Shown: positions 37,075-45,941, counted from the first letter of the stretch. The stretch: 64,000 nucleotides of DNA from Neiella marina (GCF_002165625.1 NZ_NGNS01000021.1:20778-84777); one strand, 5' to 3'. The notes: generated by a model not told the origin, from the sequence alone. A program made the numbers and translations.

Positions 37075-37100
37075 AAAGGACAGCACTTGCTGTCCTTTTT
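37075..37100 (+). terminator. Terminator of the binding-protein gene
   Basis: A 10-bp perfect stem AAAGGACAGC / GCTGTCCTTT with a 4-nt loop and T-run. Canonical. Confidence 0.88.
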
Positions 37101-37128
37101 TATCAGCTTTTGCGGTTAACCACCGAAC

Positions 37129-37293
37129 TTTGGTCAAACAATTTTGACATTGGTCAATCTATAAAATTATTTGGTTTACCAATCGAATTATTTATGTTGA
37201 AATTGCACTCAACAGACGAGTTAAAGGTGCTTCAAAGGCCCTTGAGTATTGATAGAAGTATTTTTCTGTGACTCTTCTAATTGGTTAACAAAA
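37129..37293. promoter_or_regulatory. Cluster of four UxuR/ExuR-like operators before the yhcH-gal operon
   Basis: TTTGGTCAAACAAT (37129-37142), ATTGGTCAATCTAT (37149-37162), TTTGGTTTACCAAT (37170-37183, one base off perfect) and ATTGGTTAACAAAA (37280-37293). The first three are about 20 bases apart, two helical turns, so repressors would stack on one face. The last lies just before the ribosome site. This puts the Leloir genes under the same control as anhydrogalactose breakdown. Confidence 0.72.
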
Positions 37294-37308
37294 ATATCGG
37301 AGGCCGTC

Positions 37309-37776
37309 GTGCTGTACGCCAACATCAATCATTTAGGTGCGCAAGTTCCCTACATCCATGCTTCCTTTCAACAGTGGATCAAAGAAGCGGTGCAAATTGC
37401 CAGCGCAGCTGAGCCTGGCAAATACCAACTGGCACAACAGGATGTATTTGTAGTCGTTGCCGAGGCGACCACCGAGCCACAGCAACAGCGCCAAGCCGAG
37501 ATTCACAAGAACTACATCGACGTTCAAATCCTGTTATCCGGTAAGGAACGTTTGGGCTACGGCTTGTACCCGCCAACTGAGTATGCCGAGCTCGATGCCT
37601 TAGAAAATGATGTGGTGCTGTTTGATAGCGTCAGCGATGAACAGTTCATCGACTTGAACGCAGGTGACTTTGTCATCTTTTACCCCAACGAACCTCACCG
37701 CCCACTGTGCGCAAGTGACGAGATCTGTGCTGTTAAAAAGGCCATCGTCAAAATTCCTCGTGCACTGTGCAAATAG
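37309..37776 (+). CDS. YhcH/YjgK/YiaL-family protein (possible sugar anomerase)
   Basis: A 155-residue cupin-fold protein. Family motifs: EIHKNYIDVQILLSGKERLGYG, with the conserved His and the Asp-Val-Gln core, YPPTEYAELDALENDV, FVIFYPNEPHRP with the second metal His, and VKKAIVKIP. YhcH of E. coli (NanQ) speeds anomerisation of sialic acid, and relatives (EbgC, YiaL) sit in sugar operons. I chose the GTG at 37309 because GGAGG stands five bases before it and the length then matches the family; the longer frame to 37249 would run through an operator. First gene before galE-galT-galK; it may mutarotate galactose or anhydrogalactose (inference). Confidence 0.85.
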   Translation: MLYANINHLGAQVPYIHASFQQWIKEAVQIASAAEPGKYQLAQQDVFVVVAEATTEPQQQRQAEIHKNYIDVQILLSGKERLGYGLYPPTEYAELDALENDVVLFDSVSDEQFIDLNAGDFVIFYPNEPHRPLCASDEICAVKKAIVKIPRALCK

Positions 37777-37834
37777 GTGTTGCCCTGAAACCAAAATTCG
37801 CTTTTTAACAAGTGACGAAAACTGGAGCTAACTC

Positions 37835-38851
37835 ATGAAAGTACTGGTAACTGGTGGCCTTGGATATATCGGCAGCCATACCTGTGTACAACTGATAGCC
37901 GCTGGCTTTACCCCGGTTGTGCTGGACAATCTTCATAACAGCAAGCTTGGCGTAGTCAGCCACTTAAAGAAAATTCTGCAGCAAGATGTGCAGCACTATG
38001 TCGGCGACATCCGAGATCGCGACCTATTAAAGTCCATCTTTGCCGAGCATGACATCAAAGCCGTTATTCATTTTGCTGGCCTTAAAGCTGTTGGCGAATC
38101 GGTTGAGAAGCCTCTGGAATACTATGAAAACAACGTCTACGGCACATTGGCGCTGGTTCAGGAAATGAAAGCGGCAGGAGTGAAGTCGATTATCTTCAGT
38201 TCATCGGCGACGGTTTATGGTGACCCACAAGAAATTCCGATTAGCGAAACTACCGCAACCGGCGCAACCACCAATCCTTATGGCCGCAGTAAGTTCATGG
38301 TGGAAGAATGCCTGAAAGATCTTCACATCGCCGATCCTGAATGGAGCATTACGTTATTGCGCTATTTCAACCCTGTTGGTTCTCATCCTTCAGGTTTACT
38401 CGGAGAAGATCCGCAAGGTATTCCCAACAACTTAATGCCGTTTATTGCTCAAGTCGCAGTTGGCCGACGCGAACAGTTAGCAGTGTTTGGTAACGATTAC
38501 CCAACCAAAGACGGCACCGGCGTGCGCGATTACATTCACGTCATGGACTTGGCTGATGGCCACATCGCTGCGCTACAACATGTCGGGGACAAGGCCGGTG
38601 TGCATATCTACAACTTAGGCACCGGCACTGGCACCAGCGTCTTAGAGATGGTTGATGCTTTTGCTAGCGCTAGCGGCCAATCGATCAAATACCAAATTTG
38701 CGACCGTCGCCCTGGCGATATCGCCGAATGCTGGGCCGATCCAAGTAAAGCCAAGAATGAATTGAACTGGCAAGCCCAGTATGGCATTGCCGAAATGACC
38801 GCCGATACCTGGCGGTGGCAGTCCAATTACCCCAATGGTTTTTCTGACTAA
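37835..38851 (+). CDS. galE: UDP-glucose 4-epimerase
   Basis: A 338-residue short-chain dehydrogenase/epimerase. VTGGLGYIGSHTCVQL is the NAD-binding start, SSSATVYGDP the catalytic Ser/Thr segment, NPYGRSK the YxxxK pair, and LRYFNPVGSHPSG, GVRDYIHVMDLADGH and RRPGDIAECWADP the substrate-binding parts. Length equals E. coli GalE. It interconverts UDP-galactose and UDP-glucose in the Leloir pathway. ATG preceded by GGAGC. It lies 58 bases after the yhcH-type gene and 12 before galT in one operon. Confidence 0.96.
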   Translation: MKVLVTGGLGYIGSHTCVQLIAAGFTPVVLDNLHNSKLGVVSHLKKILQQDVQHYVGDIRDRDLLKSIFAEHDIKAVIHFAGLKAVGESVEKPLEYYENNVYGTLALVQEMKAAGVKSIIFSSSATVYGDPQEIPISETTATGATTNPYGRSKFMVEECLKDLHIADPEWSITLLRYFNPVGSHPSGLLGEDPQGIPNNLMPFIAQVAVGRREQLAVFGNDYPTKDGTGVRDYIHVMDLADGHIAALQHVGDKAGVHIYNLGTGTGTSVLEMVDAFASASGQSIKYQICDRRPGDIAECWADPSKAKNELNWQAQYGIAEMTADTWRWQSNYPNGFSD

Positions 38852-38863
38852 GCGAGAACAGTC

Positions 38864-39919
38864 ATGACCCAACAAATTCAATTTGATGCCACCGAGCATC
38901 CACATCGCCGCTTTAATCCATTAACTGGGCAATGGGTGTTGGTATCACCACATCGGGCCAAGCGGCCGTGGAGTGGACAAAACGAGGTACTGCCGGAGAC
39001 AGATTCGCCGAGTTACGACGAGAACTGTTTCTTGTGTGCTGGCAATACCCGTATTTCGGGAGACAAGAACCCCGACTACAGCGAAACCTACGTGTTCAAT
39101 AACGATTTCGCTGCACTAATGACAGACTCTCCGGATGCACCAGAATCAGATGATCCATTGTTTGTCAGTCAAGGTGCTAGAGGCTTAAGCCGCGTCATTT
39201 GCTTCTCTCCTGACCATAGCAAAACACTGCCGGAGCTCGGCAGCGATAAAATCCGTGCCATTATCGATACCTGGAATGAGCAAATTGAAGAGCTAGGTCA
39301 AGACTATGCGTGGGTGCAAGTATTTGAGAACAAAGGAGCGGCAATGGGCTGCTCACAACCTCACCCTCACGGTCAGATTTGGGCAAACAGTTTTTTACCC
39401 AACGAAATTGCTATCAAAGACATTAATCTTAAAGCGCATTTTGCCAAGCACGGCAGTAACTTGCTGCTCGACTATGCATTGCGCGAAAGTGAGCGCATAG
39501 AGCGTACTGTGGTCGAAACTGAGTTTTGGATTGCTGTAGTGCCTTATTGGGCCGCCTGGCCATTTGAGACATTGCTGATGCCGAAATTCAAAGCGGCTCG
39601 GATGAGTGATCTGAGCGATGCTCAAAAAGATGATCTGTCGGTTGCGCTGAAAAAGTTGACCAGCCGCTACGACAACTTATTCCAGTGCTCTTTCCCTTAT
39701 TCAATGGGTTGGCATTACGCCCCGTTCGTTGATGAACAAAACCAAGATTACTGGCAATTACATGCTTTGTTTTATCCCCCCCTGCTGCGCAGTGCCACGG
39801 TGAAAAAATTCATGGTGGGCTACGAAATGCTGGCCGAATCACAGCGCGATCTGACAGCGGAGCAAGCCGCTCAGAAACTCCGCGACGTGAGTGATGTACA
39901 TTATTTGGAGGATCGCTAA
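38864..39919 (+). CDS. galT: Galactose-1-phosphate uridylyltransferase
   Basis: A 351-residue enzyme that exchanges UMP between UDP-glucose and galactose-1-phosphate. [20 protein letters not shown] is the family N-terminus, [15 protein letters not shown] holds a metal Cys pair, [11 protein letters not shown] is the catalytic His-Pro-His with the uridylylated His, and [11 protein letters not shown] and [11 protein letters not shown] complete the family set. Its stop codon TAA shares one base with the ATG of galK, implying coupled translation. Confidence 0.96.
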   Translation: MTQQIQFDATEHPHRRFNPLTGQWVLVSPHRAKRPWSGQNEVLPETDSPSYDENCFLCAGNTRISGDKNPDYSETYVFNNDFAALMTDSPDAPESDDPLFVSQGARGLSRVICFSPDHSKTLPELGSDKIRAIIDTWNEQIEELGQDYAWVQVFENKGAAMGCSQPHPHGQIWANSFLPNEIAIKDINLKAHFAKHGSNLLLDYALRESERIERTVVETEFWIAVVPYWAAWPFETLLMPKFKAARMSDLSDAQKDDLSVALKKLTSRYDNLFQCSFPYSMGWHYAPFVDEQNQDYWQLHALFYPPLLRSATVKKFMVGYEMLAESQRDLTAEQAAQKLRDVSDVHYLEDR

Positions 39920-41082
39920 TGGCGCGTCAACAACAACTTATCGATGCTGTAACCAACTCATTCAACAGTGCTTTCGGTACTGCTCCGACACTTACGGTGC
40001 AAGCGCCAGGGCGAGTCAACCTGATTGGTGAACACACGGACTACAACAACGGCTTTGTCTTACCCTGTGCCATTGACTATCAGGCAGTAGCGGTTGCCGC
40101 TAAGCGCGATGACAATCTCATTCGTATCGTTTCTGTTGACTACGATAACGAGGTTCACGAGTTTTCGCTGACTGGTGAAATCGAATTTTTCGATGGCAAC
40201 ATGTGGGTCAACTATGTTCGCGGAGTCATTAAATGCTTGCTCGGTCGCGGTTATCAATTTGCTGGCGCCGACATTGCGTTTTCAGGCAATGTGCCACAAG
40301 GCGCTGGATTAAGTTCTTCAGCAGCCCTAGAGGTGGTCCTAGGGCAAGTGTTCAAAGAGTTGTATCAACTCGAGCTATCGCAGCAAGAAATTGCGCTGAA
40401 TGGCCAACAAGCAGAAAACGAATTTGTCGGCTGCGCTTGCGGTATCATGGATCAGCTAGTGTCCGCTAAAGGCGAAGCTGGCCATGCATTACTAATTGAT
40501 TGTGAAAGCCTTGAGACCAAATCAGTGAAAATGCCCGCCGAGCTTAATGTTGTCATCATCAACTCAAATAAAAAACGAGGCTTGGTAGACAGCGAATACA
40601 ACAAACGCCGCGAGCAATGTGAACAAGCAGCAGCCTTTTTTGGCAAGCCCAGCCTGCGTCAGCTAACCCTAGACGAGTTAGTCGCCAAAGAATCGGAGCT
40701 AGCTGTGGATGTATTCAAGTGTGCCCGCCATGTGGTCACTGAAAATGCGCGGGTGCTTGATTCAGTCGAAGCGTTAGAGCAAGGCAATTTGCAAGCTCTA
40801 TCAACCCTAATGGCTGACTCCCATGCTTCAATGCGTGACGACTTCAAAATTACCACCTCAGAAATTGATGCACTGGTTGATATCGTCAAGCAAACCATCG
40901 GCACTCGTGGTGGCGTAAGAATGACTGGCGGTGGTTTTGGTGGTTGTATTGTCGCGCTGGTGCCTAATGATTTGGTTGAGCCTGTGCGTGCTGCGGTGGC
41001 AGAAAAGTACCAAGCGCAAACCGGTCTAAAAGAGGATTTTTACATTTGTTCGGCAATGACTGGTGCAGGCCGCATGGCCTAA
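39919..41082 (+). CDS. galK: Galactokinase
   Basis: A 387-residue GHMP kinase that phosphorylates alpha-D-galactose at C1. The family signature [20 protein letters not shown] is near residue 30, the ATP loop is [17 protein letters not shown], and the C-terminal motif is [19 protein letters not shown]. Length matches E. coli GalK. Last gene of yhcH-galE-galT-galK, ending at a strong terminator. Together with GalM at 14.2 kb the Leloir set is complete except for a phosphoglucomutase, which is not in the window. Confidence 0.96.
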   Translation: MARQQQLIDAVTNSFNSAFGTAPTLTVQAPGRVNLIGEHTDYNNGFVLPCAIDYQAVAVAAKRDDNLIRIVSVDYDNEVHEFSLTGEIEFFDGNMWVNYVRGVIKCLLGRGYQFAGADIAFSGNVPQGAGLSSSAALEVVLGQVFKELYQLELSQQEIALNGQQAENEFVGCACGIMDQLVSAKGEAGHALLIDCESLETKSVKMPAELNVVIINSNKKRGLVDSEYNKRREQCEQAAAFFGKPSLRQLTLDELVAKESELAVDVFKCARHVVTENARVLDSVEALEQGNLQALSTLMADSHASMRDDFKITTSEIDALVDIVKQTIGTRGGVRMTGGGFGGCIVALVPNDLVEPVRAAVAEKYQAQTGLKEDFYICSAMTGAGRMA

Positions 41083-41130
41083 ACCTTGCGTTCAACCTGT
41101 GAGCCAGTCTTAGCAGGAACTCTAATGATG

Positions 41131-41161
41131 GCGAATGATCCTTCGGATCATTCGCTTTTTT
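41131..41161 (+). terminator. Terminator of the gal operon
   Basis: An 11-bp perfect stem GCGAATGATCC / GGATCATTCGC with a 3-nt loop and six T. Canonical. Confidence 0.92.
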
Positions 41162-41200
41162 CGTTATAGGCTGTTACAAAAGGACAGCGATTCAATTGCC

Positions 41201-41226
41201 AATTTGGTACACAGATTCACCAAATT
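41201..41226. promoter_or_regulatory. 26-bp dyad before the SPFH operon
   Basis: AATTTGGT-N10-ACCAAATT, identical in arms and spacing to the dyad at 28681-28706 before the GntR gene. It lies 60 bases before the SPFH start codon, in promoter position. Confidence 0.55.
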
Positions 41227-41285
41227 GTCGTCGAGATAAGCTACCCTAAATTGGAAATATCCAATCAAATCAAGGAAGAAGTTAT

Positions 41286-42200
41286 ATGCTCGATCAACTC
41301 CCTGTGTTACCACTGGTTATCGCGGTGTTCGTTTTGTTCGTGGTTTACTCTGGCGTCGTGTCTGTTCGTCAGGGGTATCAATACACCATTGAACGATTTG
41401 GCAAATTTACTCGCTCATTACGGCCCGGATTGCATTTTGTGGTGCCTTTTGTCGACCGTATTGGTCACCGAGTCAACATGATGGAGCAAGTGCTAGAAAT
41501 CCCATCTCAAGAGATCATCAGCTCAGATAACGCGATGGTTAGCATTGATGCCCTGCTGTTTTTCGTTCCTATTGACGCCGCTAAATCGGTGTACGAAGTC
41601 AATCATTTGGAGCACGCCTTACGGAATCTAGCCCTGACCAATATCCGTACCGTGTTGGGATCAATGGAGCTGGACAAAATGTTGTCTGAGCGCGACGAGA
41701 TTAACTCGCGACTGTTATCGGTCATTGATAATGCTGCCGAACCTTGGGGAGTCAAGGTCATCCGTATCGAGATTAAAGACATTGCACCGCCCGCAGATTT
41801 GGTTGAAGCGATGGCCAATCAAATGAAAGCCGAGCGTGACAAACGTGCCGCAGTACTAGAAGCAGAGGGTGAACGTCAGGCCCAAGTACTGCGTGCTGAA
41901 GGTGAAAAACAAGCCCAGATCCTCGAGGCCGAAGGTCGCAAAGAAGCGGCCTTTCGCGATGCCGAGGCCCGTGAGCGTCAAGCCGAGGCCGAGGCCGAAG
42001 CAACCCGTATGGTGTCCGATGCCATTGCCAAAGGTAATCCACAGTCACTGAACTATTTCATTGCGCAAAAGTACGTCGAGTCATTGAAAGACATCGCCGC
42101 CGCGGAGAATCAGAAGGTGGTCATGCTGCCGCTTGAGGCCTCCGGCATATTGGGTGCTGTCGAAGGCGTCAGAGAGCTGCTCAAGTCGACAGGTAAATAG
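41286..42200 (+). CDS. qmcA: SPFH/band-7 (stomatin-like) membrane protein, QmcA-like
   Basis: A 304-residue protein with one N-terminal membrane helix (LPLVIAVFVLFVVYSGV), a band-7 domain (QGYQYTIERFGKFTRSLRPG, HFVVPFVDRIG, MMEQVLEIPSQEIISSDNAM) and a long Ala/Glu-rich coiled coil from about residue 180 (EGERQAQVLRAEGEKQAQ) as in QmcA. Such proteins form ring assemblies in the inner membrane and work with NfeD partners; the next gene, 2 bases away, is one. Proteins of this pair affect membrane organisation and FtsH proteolysis. The symbol reflects similarity, not proven identity. Confidence 0.9.
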   Translation: MLDQLPVLPLVIAVFVLFVVYSGVVSVRQGYQYTIERFGKFTRSLRPGLHFVVPFVDRIGHRVNMMEQVLEIPSQEIISSDNAMVSIDALLFFVPIDAAKSVYEVNHLEHALRNLALTNIRTVLGSMELDKMLSERDEINSRLLSVIDNAAEPWGVKVIRIEIKDIAPPADLVEAMANQMKAERDKRAAVLEAEGERQAQVLRAEGEKQAQILEAEGRKEAAFRDAEARERQAEAEAEATRMVSDAIAKGNPQSLNYFIAQKYVESLKDIAAAENQKVVMLPLEASGILGAVEGVRELLKSTGK

Positions 42201-42202
42201 TC

Positions 42203-42676
42203 ATGATGATGTTAGTCGAATGGTTAAAACAAATGGATCCCACTGACTGGGCCATTGCCGGCATCATTTTGGTGGTGTTGGAAGTTTTGCTACCAACCAG
42301 CTGGCTACTGTGGCCCGGTATCGCGGCACTGATCGTTGCTTTGATTCATTGGTTGGTGCCTTTGGGCTGGACTGCTCAGTTGCTAACTTTCGCTGCTTTG
42401 ACCATGCTCATGTTGGTCGTCGGTCGACGCTTTTACAATCCAGCCAACATCCGCAGTAGCCAACCTGACTTAAATCAGCAGGTTGGCCGCCATCAGGGCA
42501 AAGTGGCGTCTCTGAGTCAGGATGCAGAAAACGGCCGTAGCCGAATTCATTTGGGTGATAGCGAGTGGCAGGTAGAGCTCCCTGCAGGAGAGACAGCCAA
42601 AGCTGGCACTCAAGTCGAAGTGACAGGCCAACGGAGCAATACGCTGTTGGTGAAAATAATCGAACAAAAACAATAG
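42203..42676 (+). CDS. NfeD-like membrane protein (YbbK type)
   Basis: A 157-residue protein with three hydrophobic segments at about residues 13-85 ([53 protein letters not shown]), then a small OB-fold domain ([20 protein letters not shown] and [24 protein letters not shown]). This is the short NfeD form that pairs with SPFH proteins. It starts 2 bases after the SPFH stop, so the two are translationally linked. Confidence 0.88.
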   Translation: MMMLVEWLKQMDPTDWAIAGIILVVLEVLLPTSWLLWPGIAALIVALIHWLVPLGWTAQLLTFAALTMLMLVVGRRFYNPANIRSSQPDLNQQVGRHQGKVASLSQDAENGRSRIHLGDSEWQVELPAGETAKAGTQVEVTGQRSNTLLVKIIEQKQ

Positions 42677-42685
42677 GAAAATGAC

Positions 42686-43456
42686 ATGCAGGTTTTAGGT
42701 ATTGATATCGGGGGCTCGGGCATTAAGGGCGCCGTGGTCGATGTAACAACGGGCGAACTGATCAGCGAGCGCTTGCGTATTCCAACACCTCAACCTGCCA
42801 CCCCTGAAGCGGTCGCAGCAACGGTTGCAGAGATTTGCGACCAGCTCCATTGGCACGGTTTGGTCGGTTGTGGCTTTCCGGCAGCAATTCAGCACGGTAT
42901 TGCGCGCACCGCAGCGAATGTCGATGACAGCTGGCTTGGCGCCAATGTGCAAAAGATCTTCTGCGACGCGACCCACCTGCCTTGTTATGTCGGCAATGAC
43001 GCCGACGTTGCCGGTTTAGCCGAAATGCAATTTGGTGCAGGCAAAGAACTCGATGGCCTGGTGTTTATGGTCACTATCGGTACGGGCTTGGGTACGGCGT
43101 TATTCAACAACGGCGAATTGGTGGCGAACACCGAATTAGGTCACCTGTTTGATAGCAAAGGCCGAGAGTGGGAGCATCGCGCATCGGACGCTGCGCGCAA
43201 GCGTGACGAACTAGATTGGAAATACTGGGGTAAACGCTTTAATAAGTACTTGGTGACACTGGAACAACTGTTCTGGCCTGACGCCTTTATTCTGGGCGGC
43301 GGCGCGAGCAAGAAGTTTGACAAGTTTGCTGATGCAATTGACGTAGCCGCGACAGTAACACCTGCCGAATCACTCAATCAGGCCGGTATCATTGGCGCAG
43401 CCATTCTGGCATCACAAAGTCATCAATCATTAGATATGACGTTGTTACCTGGCTAG
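42686..43456 (+). CDS. ppgK: Polyphosphate glucokinase (ROK family)
   Basis: A 256-residue ROK-fold kinase. [15 protein letters not shown] is the phosphate-1 loop, [19 protein letters not shown] and [19 protein letters not shown] hold the catalytic Asp region, [12 protein letters not shown] the second phosphate loop, and [12 protein letters not shown] plus [20 protein letters not shown] are typical of PPGK. These enzymes phosphorylate glucose with polyphosphate (often also ATP). It follows nfeD by 9 bases and ends at a terminator, so it is co-transcribed with membrane-organisation genes, an odd pairing. No ROK zinc-finger Cys set is visible, as expected for PPGK. Confidence 0.85.
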   Translation: MQVLGIDIGGSGIKGAVVDVTTGELISERLRIPTPQPATPEAVAATVAEICDQLHWHGLVGCGFPAAIQHGIARTAANVDDSWLGANVQKIFCDATHLPCYVGNDADVAGLAEMQFGAGKELDGLVFMVTIGTGLGTALFNNGELVANTELGHLFDSKGREWEHRASDAARKRDELDWKYWGKRFNKYLVTLEQLFWPDAFILGGGASKKFDKFADAIDVAATVTPAESLNQAGIIGAAILASQSHQSLDMTLLPG

Positions 43457-43491
43457 CTCTGCCAACCAAGCGGCTTTCTCTAAGCATCACG

Positions 43492-43519
43492 ACAACAGCC
43501 ACTCGGTATTGGCTGTTGT
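43492..43519 (+). terminator. Terminator after ppgK
   Basis: A 10-bp perfect stem ACAACAGCCA / TGGCTGTTGT with an 8-nt loop, followed by a T-rich stretch, between the convergent ppgK and maoP genes. Confidence 0.82.
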
Positions 43520-43535
43520 TGCTTTTGTTTAGTGA

Positions 43536-43886
43536 TTAATCGTCATCATCAATAACGACATCGTCGTCATCATCATCATCGGCACGCGCGGCCTTGGCCG
43601 ATAGCGCACTGACGTGAGGCCGGTTAATTCGCTTCTGGTACTTCATCCACACTTTTTCAAGTATCGACTCGGCACTCAGCTCGCCTCGAATCACCGCCTG
43701 TAAGCGCTGCTCTTCGTCGGTTTCTGGCGTGATTAGGTCATCAGCCAAAGCGGCTGCTAATTTGCCATGTTGCTCCAAAACCTGGCTTTCTTTCAATGAA
43801 AAATCGCCAGAACGAGAAAAACCATAAGGATAGTTTCGAAAATCTTGAAAACGCTTTTTCAGCGTCGTCCGCATCTCTTGAGACAT
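43536..43886 (-). CDS. maoP: MaoP (DUF413) macrodomain Ori protein
   Basis: A 116-residue protein matching E. coli YifE/MaoP: FQDFRNYPYGFSRSGDFSLK, ESQVLEQHGKLAAAL, TPETDEEQRLQAVIRGE and VWMKYQKRINRP all have direct counterparts. MaoP organises the Ori macrodomain of the chromosome in E. coli. The C-terminal tail is strikingly acidic, ending in two runs of Asp. I chose the ATG at 43886, which gives the family N-terminus and has GGAG 11 bases upstream; the frame is open to 43958. MaoP belongs to the Dam/MukBEF-bearing Gammaproteobacteria, which helps place the organism. Confidence 0.86.
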   Translation of the reverse strand: MSQEMRTTLKKRFQDFRNYPYGFSRSGDFSLKESQVLEQHGKLAAALADDLITPETDEEQRLQAVIRGELSAESILEKVWMKYQKRINRPHVSALSAKAARADDDDDDDVVIDDDD

Positions 43887-44296
43887 AGTAACTGAATCTC
43901 CAAAAAACACCGTTGACGGATCAAAATCAGAAATAATGTTGCATACGTTATTTGTCAAAAGAAAATTTTATGAATAAGCGAAAAAGTTGCCCGAATTCAC
44001 GTCTTGAGCGAACTTTTTTTCCCGCCTGAAAGCCCTGTGCTAGCTGACTTTACGACCGAAATTCGTATGTTAGTTGAACCAGATCAAGCGGATTAGGGTG
44101 ATCTATCTCAAGAAATTATTACAATAACGCCACCAAAAATACGAAAAGAACGTCCTATACTGCTAGAGCCAAACGCGGCATACCATCGTGAATCACACAA
44201 TGTTTGGTGGTCTGAAGCTGGCGGCGTAACCGTTTAACTTCTCGGTTGGCAAGTATCAGGCAGACAAGTTTTTGAAATACAGGACAGAGGAAACCC
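43887..44296. other. 410-base divergent spacer between maoP and pfkA
   Basis: AT-rich sequence with no credible gene. It must hold the maoP and pfkA promoters. AGAGGAAA before the pfkA ATG is the only certain element. A short open frame on the minus strand crosses into pfkA and has no support. Confidence 0.5.
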
Positions 44297-45259
44297 ATGA
44301 TTAAAAAGATTGGTGTACTAACCAGTGGCGGTGACGCGCCTGGCATGAATGCCGCAATTCGCGGTGTCGTTCGCGCAGCATTGTCAGAAGGTTTAGAAGT
44401 CTATGGCGTCTACGATGGTTACTTGGGCTTGTACGAAGATCGCATCGAGAAAATGGACCGTCGTTCAGTATCTGACGTGATCAACCGTGGCGGTACTTTC
44501 TTGGGCTCAGCCCGCTTCCCACAATTTAAGGATGAAGCGGTACGCCAAAAAGCCATCGAAAACCTTAATAAACATGGGATCGAAGCGCTGGTTGTGATTG
44601 GTGGTGACGGCTCTTATATGGGTGCCAAATGTCTCACCGAAATGGGTTACCCATGTATCGGCCTACCGGGCACCATCGACAACGATGTACCCGGCACCGA
44701 CTATACCATTGGTTACCTGACTGCTCTGAACTGTGTCATTTCAGCGATCGACCGTCTGCGCGACACCTCAAGCTCACACAACCGTATTTCAGTCATTGAA
44801 GTTATGGGCCGCTACTGTGGCGATCTGACCATGGCTGCGGCCATTGCTGGTGGTGCCGAATATGCCATCGTGCCGGAAAAACCATACGATGAATCACAGC
44901 TGGTTGAAGATGTGGTCAAAGGTATCGAGAACGGCAAAAAACACTCGATTATTGTTGTTACTGAACACATTACCGACGTTGACCACTTGTCGAAGAAAAT
45001 CGAAGCACGAACTGGCCGAGAAACGCGCGCCACAGTCCTTGGACACGTTCAACGTGGTGGCGCTCCAACAGCCTTTGACCGCGTTCTAGCGAGCCGCATG
45101 GGCGTCTACGCAGTAGACTTGCTGATCAAAGGCCATGGTGGTCGTTGTGTCGGTATCGTCTCTGGCGAGTTGGTCCACCACGACATTATCGATGCAATTG
45201 AAAACAAACGTCGTGTGTTTGATGAAGAGCTCTACTTGACCGCTGCAAAACTGTTCTAA
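44297..45259 (+). CDS. pfkA: ATP-dependent 6-phosphofructokinase
   Basis: A 320-residue PfkA, the same length as E. coli Pfk-1. [20 protein letters not shown] is the ATP-binding start; [37 protein letters not shown] with the catalytic Asp, MGRYCGDL and [20 protein letters not shown] are all present. GGDG (rather than GGDD) marks it as ATP- not pyrophosphate-dependent. It takes fructose-6-phosphate from the Leloir pathway into glycolysis. Monocistronic, with a clear terminator. Confidence 0.97.
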   Translation: MIKKIGVLTSGGDAPGMNAAIRGVVRAALSEGLEVYGVYDGYLGLYEDRIEKMDRRSVSDVINRGGTFLGSARFPQFKDEAVRQKAIENLNKHGIEALVVIGGDGSYMGAKCLTEMGYPCIGLPGTIDNDVPGTDYTIGYLTALNCVISAIDRLRDTSSSHNRISVIEVMGRYCGDLTMAAAIAGGAEYAIVPEKPYDESQLVEDVVKGIENGKKHSIIVVTEHITDVDHLSKKIEARTGRETRATVLGHVQRGGAPTAFDRVLASRMGVYAVDLLIKGHGGRCVGIVSGELVHHDIIDAIENKRRVFDEELYLTAAKLF

Positions 45260-45285
45260 AGCGCAATCGCTCTCATGTTTTAAAA

Positions 45286-45309
45286 AGCTCCCTATTTGGG
45301 AGCTTTTTT
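45286..45309 (+). terminator. Terminator of pfkA
   Basis: AGCTCCC, a 5-nt loop, GGGAGCT and six T, with A-run on the other side. Canonical. Confidence 0.9.
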
Positions 45310-45356
45310 GTTTGCGCTACAATCGCCTGCATGTATTGAAGGAAAGAGCCGCAGAG

Positions 45357-45926
45357 ATGAGCTTGTTGTCCCGCCATTGGTTAGCTCTTGCTTGCTGTCT
45401 GTTAACAGCGACATGTGCTCAAGCCAGCGATATGGAAATCGATGGCCAATGGCGCAACATTGAAGATAATGAGCGACTCAAGGTGATGTCGCGCTTCGAC
45501 TTTTCTCCGGGCATTGTTAAGCGTGGCGCGTTGGTTCTGGAGCGCTATCCTCCAGCATGCACCAATGCAGCACTGCAATTGGAGTTCGGCCCGAGCGACC
45601 AATTCAATCAGAGTATGGGCGGACAAGAATACAAATTTCGCTTTGTTATCGACCTCAACCCCGCTCGCACCGCAACCTTTATCAGCCATTCCCAGCGGCG
45701 GGCCGATGGCAACTACCTGCTGCTGCAGCTTACCGCAATGAACCGAGCAAGCACCTTGTTATCGGAAATGAGTTCCGGTCAACGGCTAACCATTCGATCA
45801 ATTAATAACGCTTTGAACACTTCTATCACCATTCCCATGACCCAAACGGCGAAAATTATTCGAGGCGGCATCGATGCCTGTATTCGCCAAGCTTACAAGC
45901 TTGATGAACGAACGCGAATTAGATAA
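45357..45926 (+). CDS. Secreted hypothetical protein
   Basis: A 189-residue protein with a signal peptide (HWLALACCLLTATCAQAS, cleavage about residue 24). It has mature Cys residues in YPPACTNAAL and GGIDACIRQAYK that could form a disulfide. I do not recognise the family. The blocks FSPGIVKRGALVLERYPPAC and MGGQEYKFRFVIDLN suggest a beta-rich periplasmic domain. I used the ATG at 45357, which starts the signal peptide; the frame is open to 45312 but passes the likely AAGGA ribosome site. The gene ends 15 bases before the oppositely oriented tRNA cluster. Confidence 0.65.
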   Translation: MSLLSRHWLALACCLLTATCAQASDMEIDGQWRNIEDNERLKVMSRFDFSPGIVKRGALVLERYPPACTNAALQLEFGPSDQFNQSMGGQEYKFRFVIDLNPARTATFISHSQRRADGNYLLLQLTAMNRASTLLSEMSSGQRLTIRSINNALNTSITIPMTQTAKIIRGGIDACIRQAYKLDERTRIR

Positions 45927-45941
45927 TCAATGAGGAAAAAT

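Noticed and set aside
37249..37308. Extended N-terminus of the YhcH-family protein
   Set aside because: The extension covers an operator and the GGAGG ribosome site; the GTG at 37309 gives the normal family length.
44155..44346. 63-codon minus-strand frame in the maoP-pfkA spacer
   Set aside because: It overlaps the pfkA start antisense and has no family resemblance or ribosome site.
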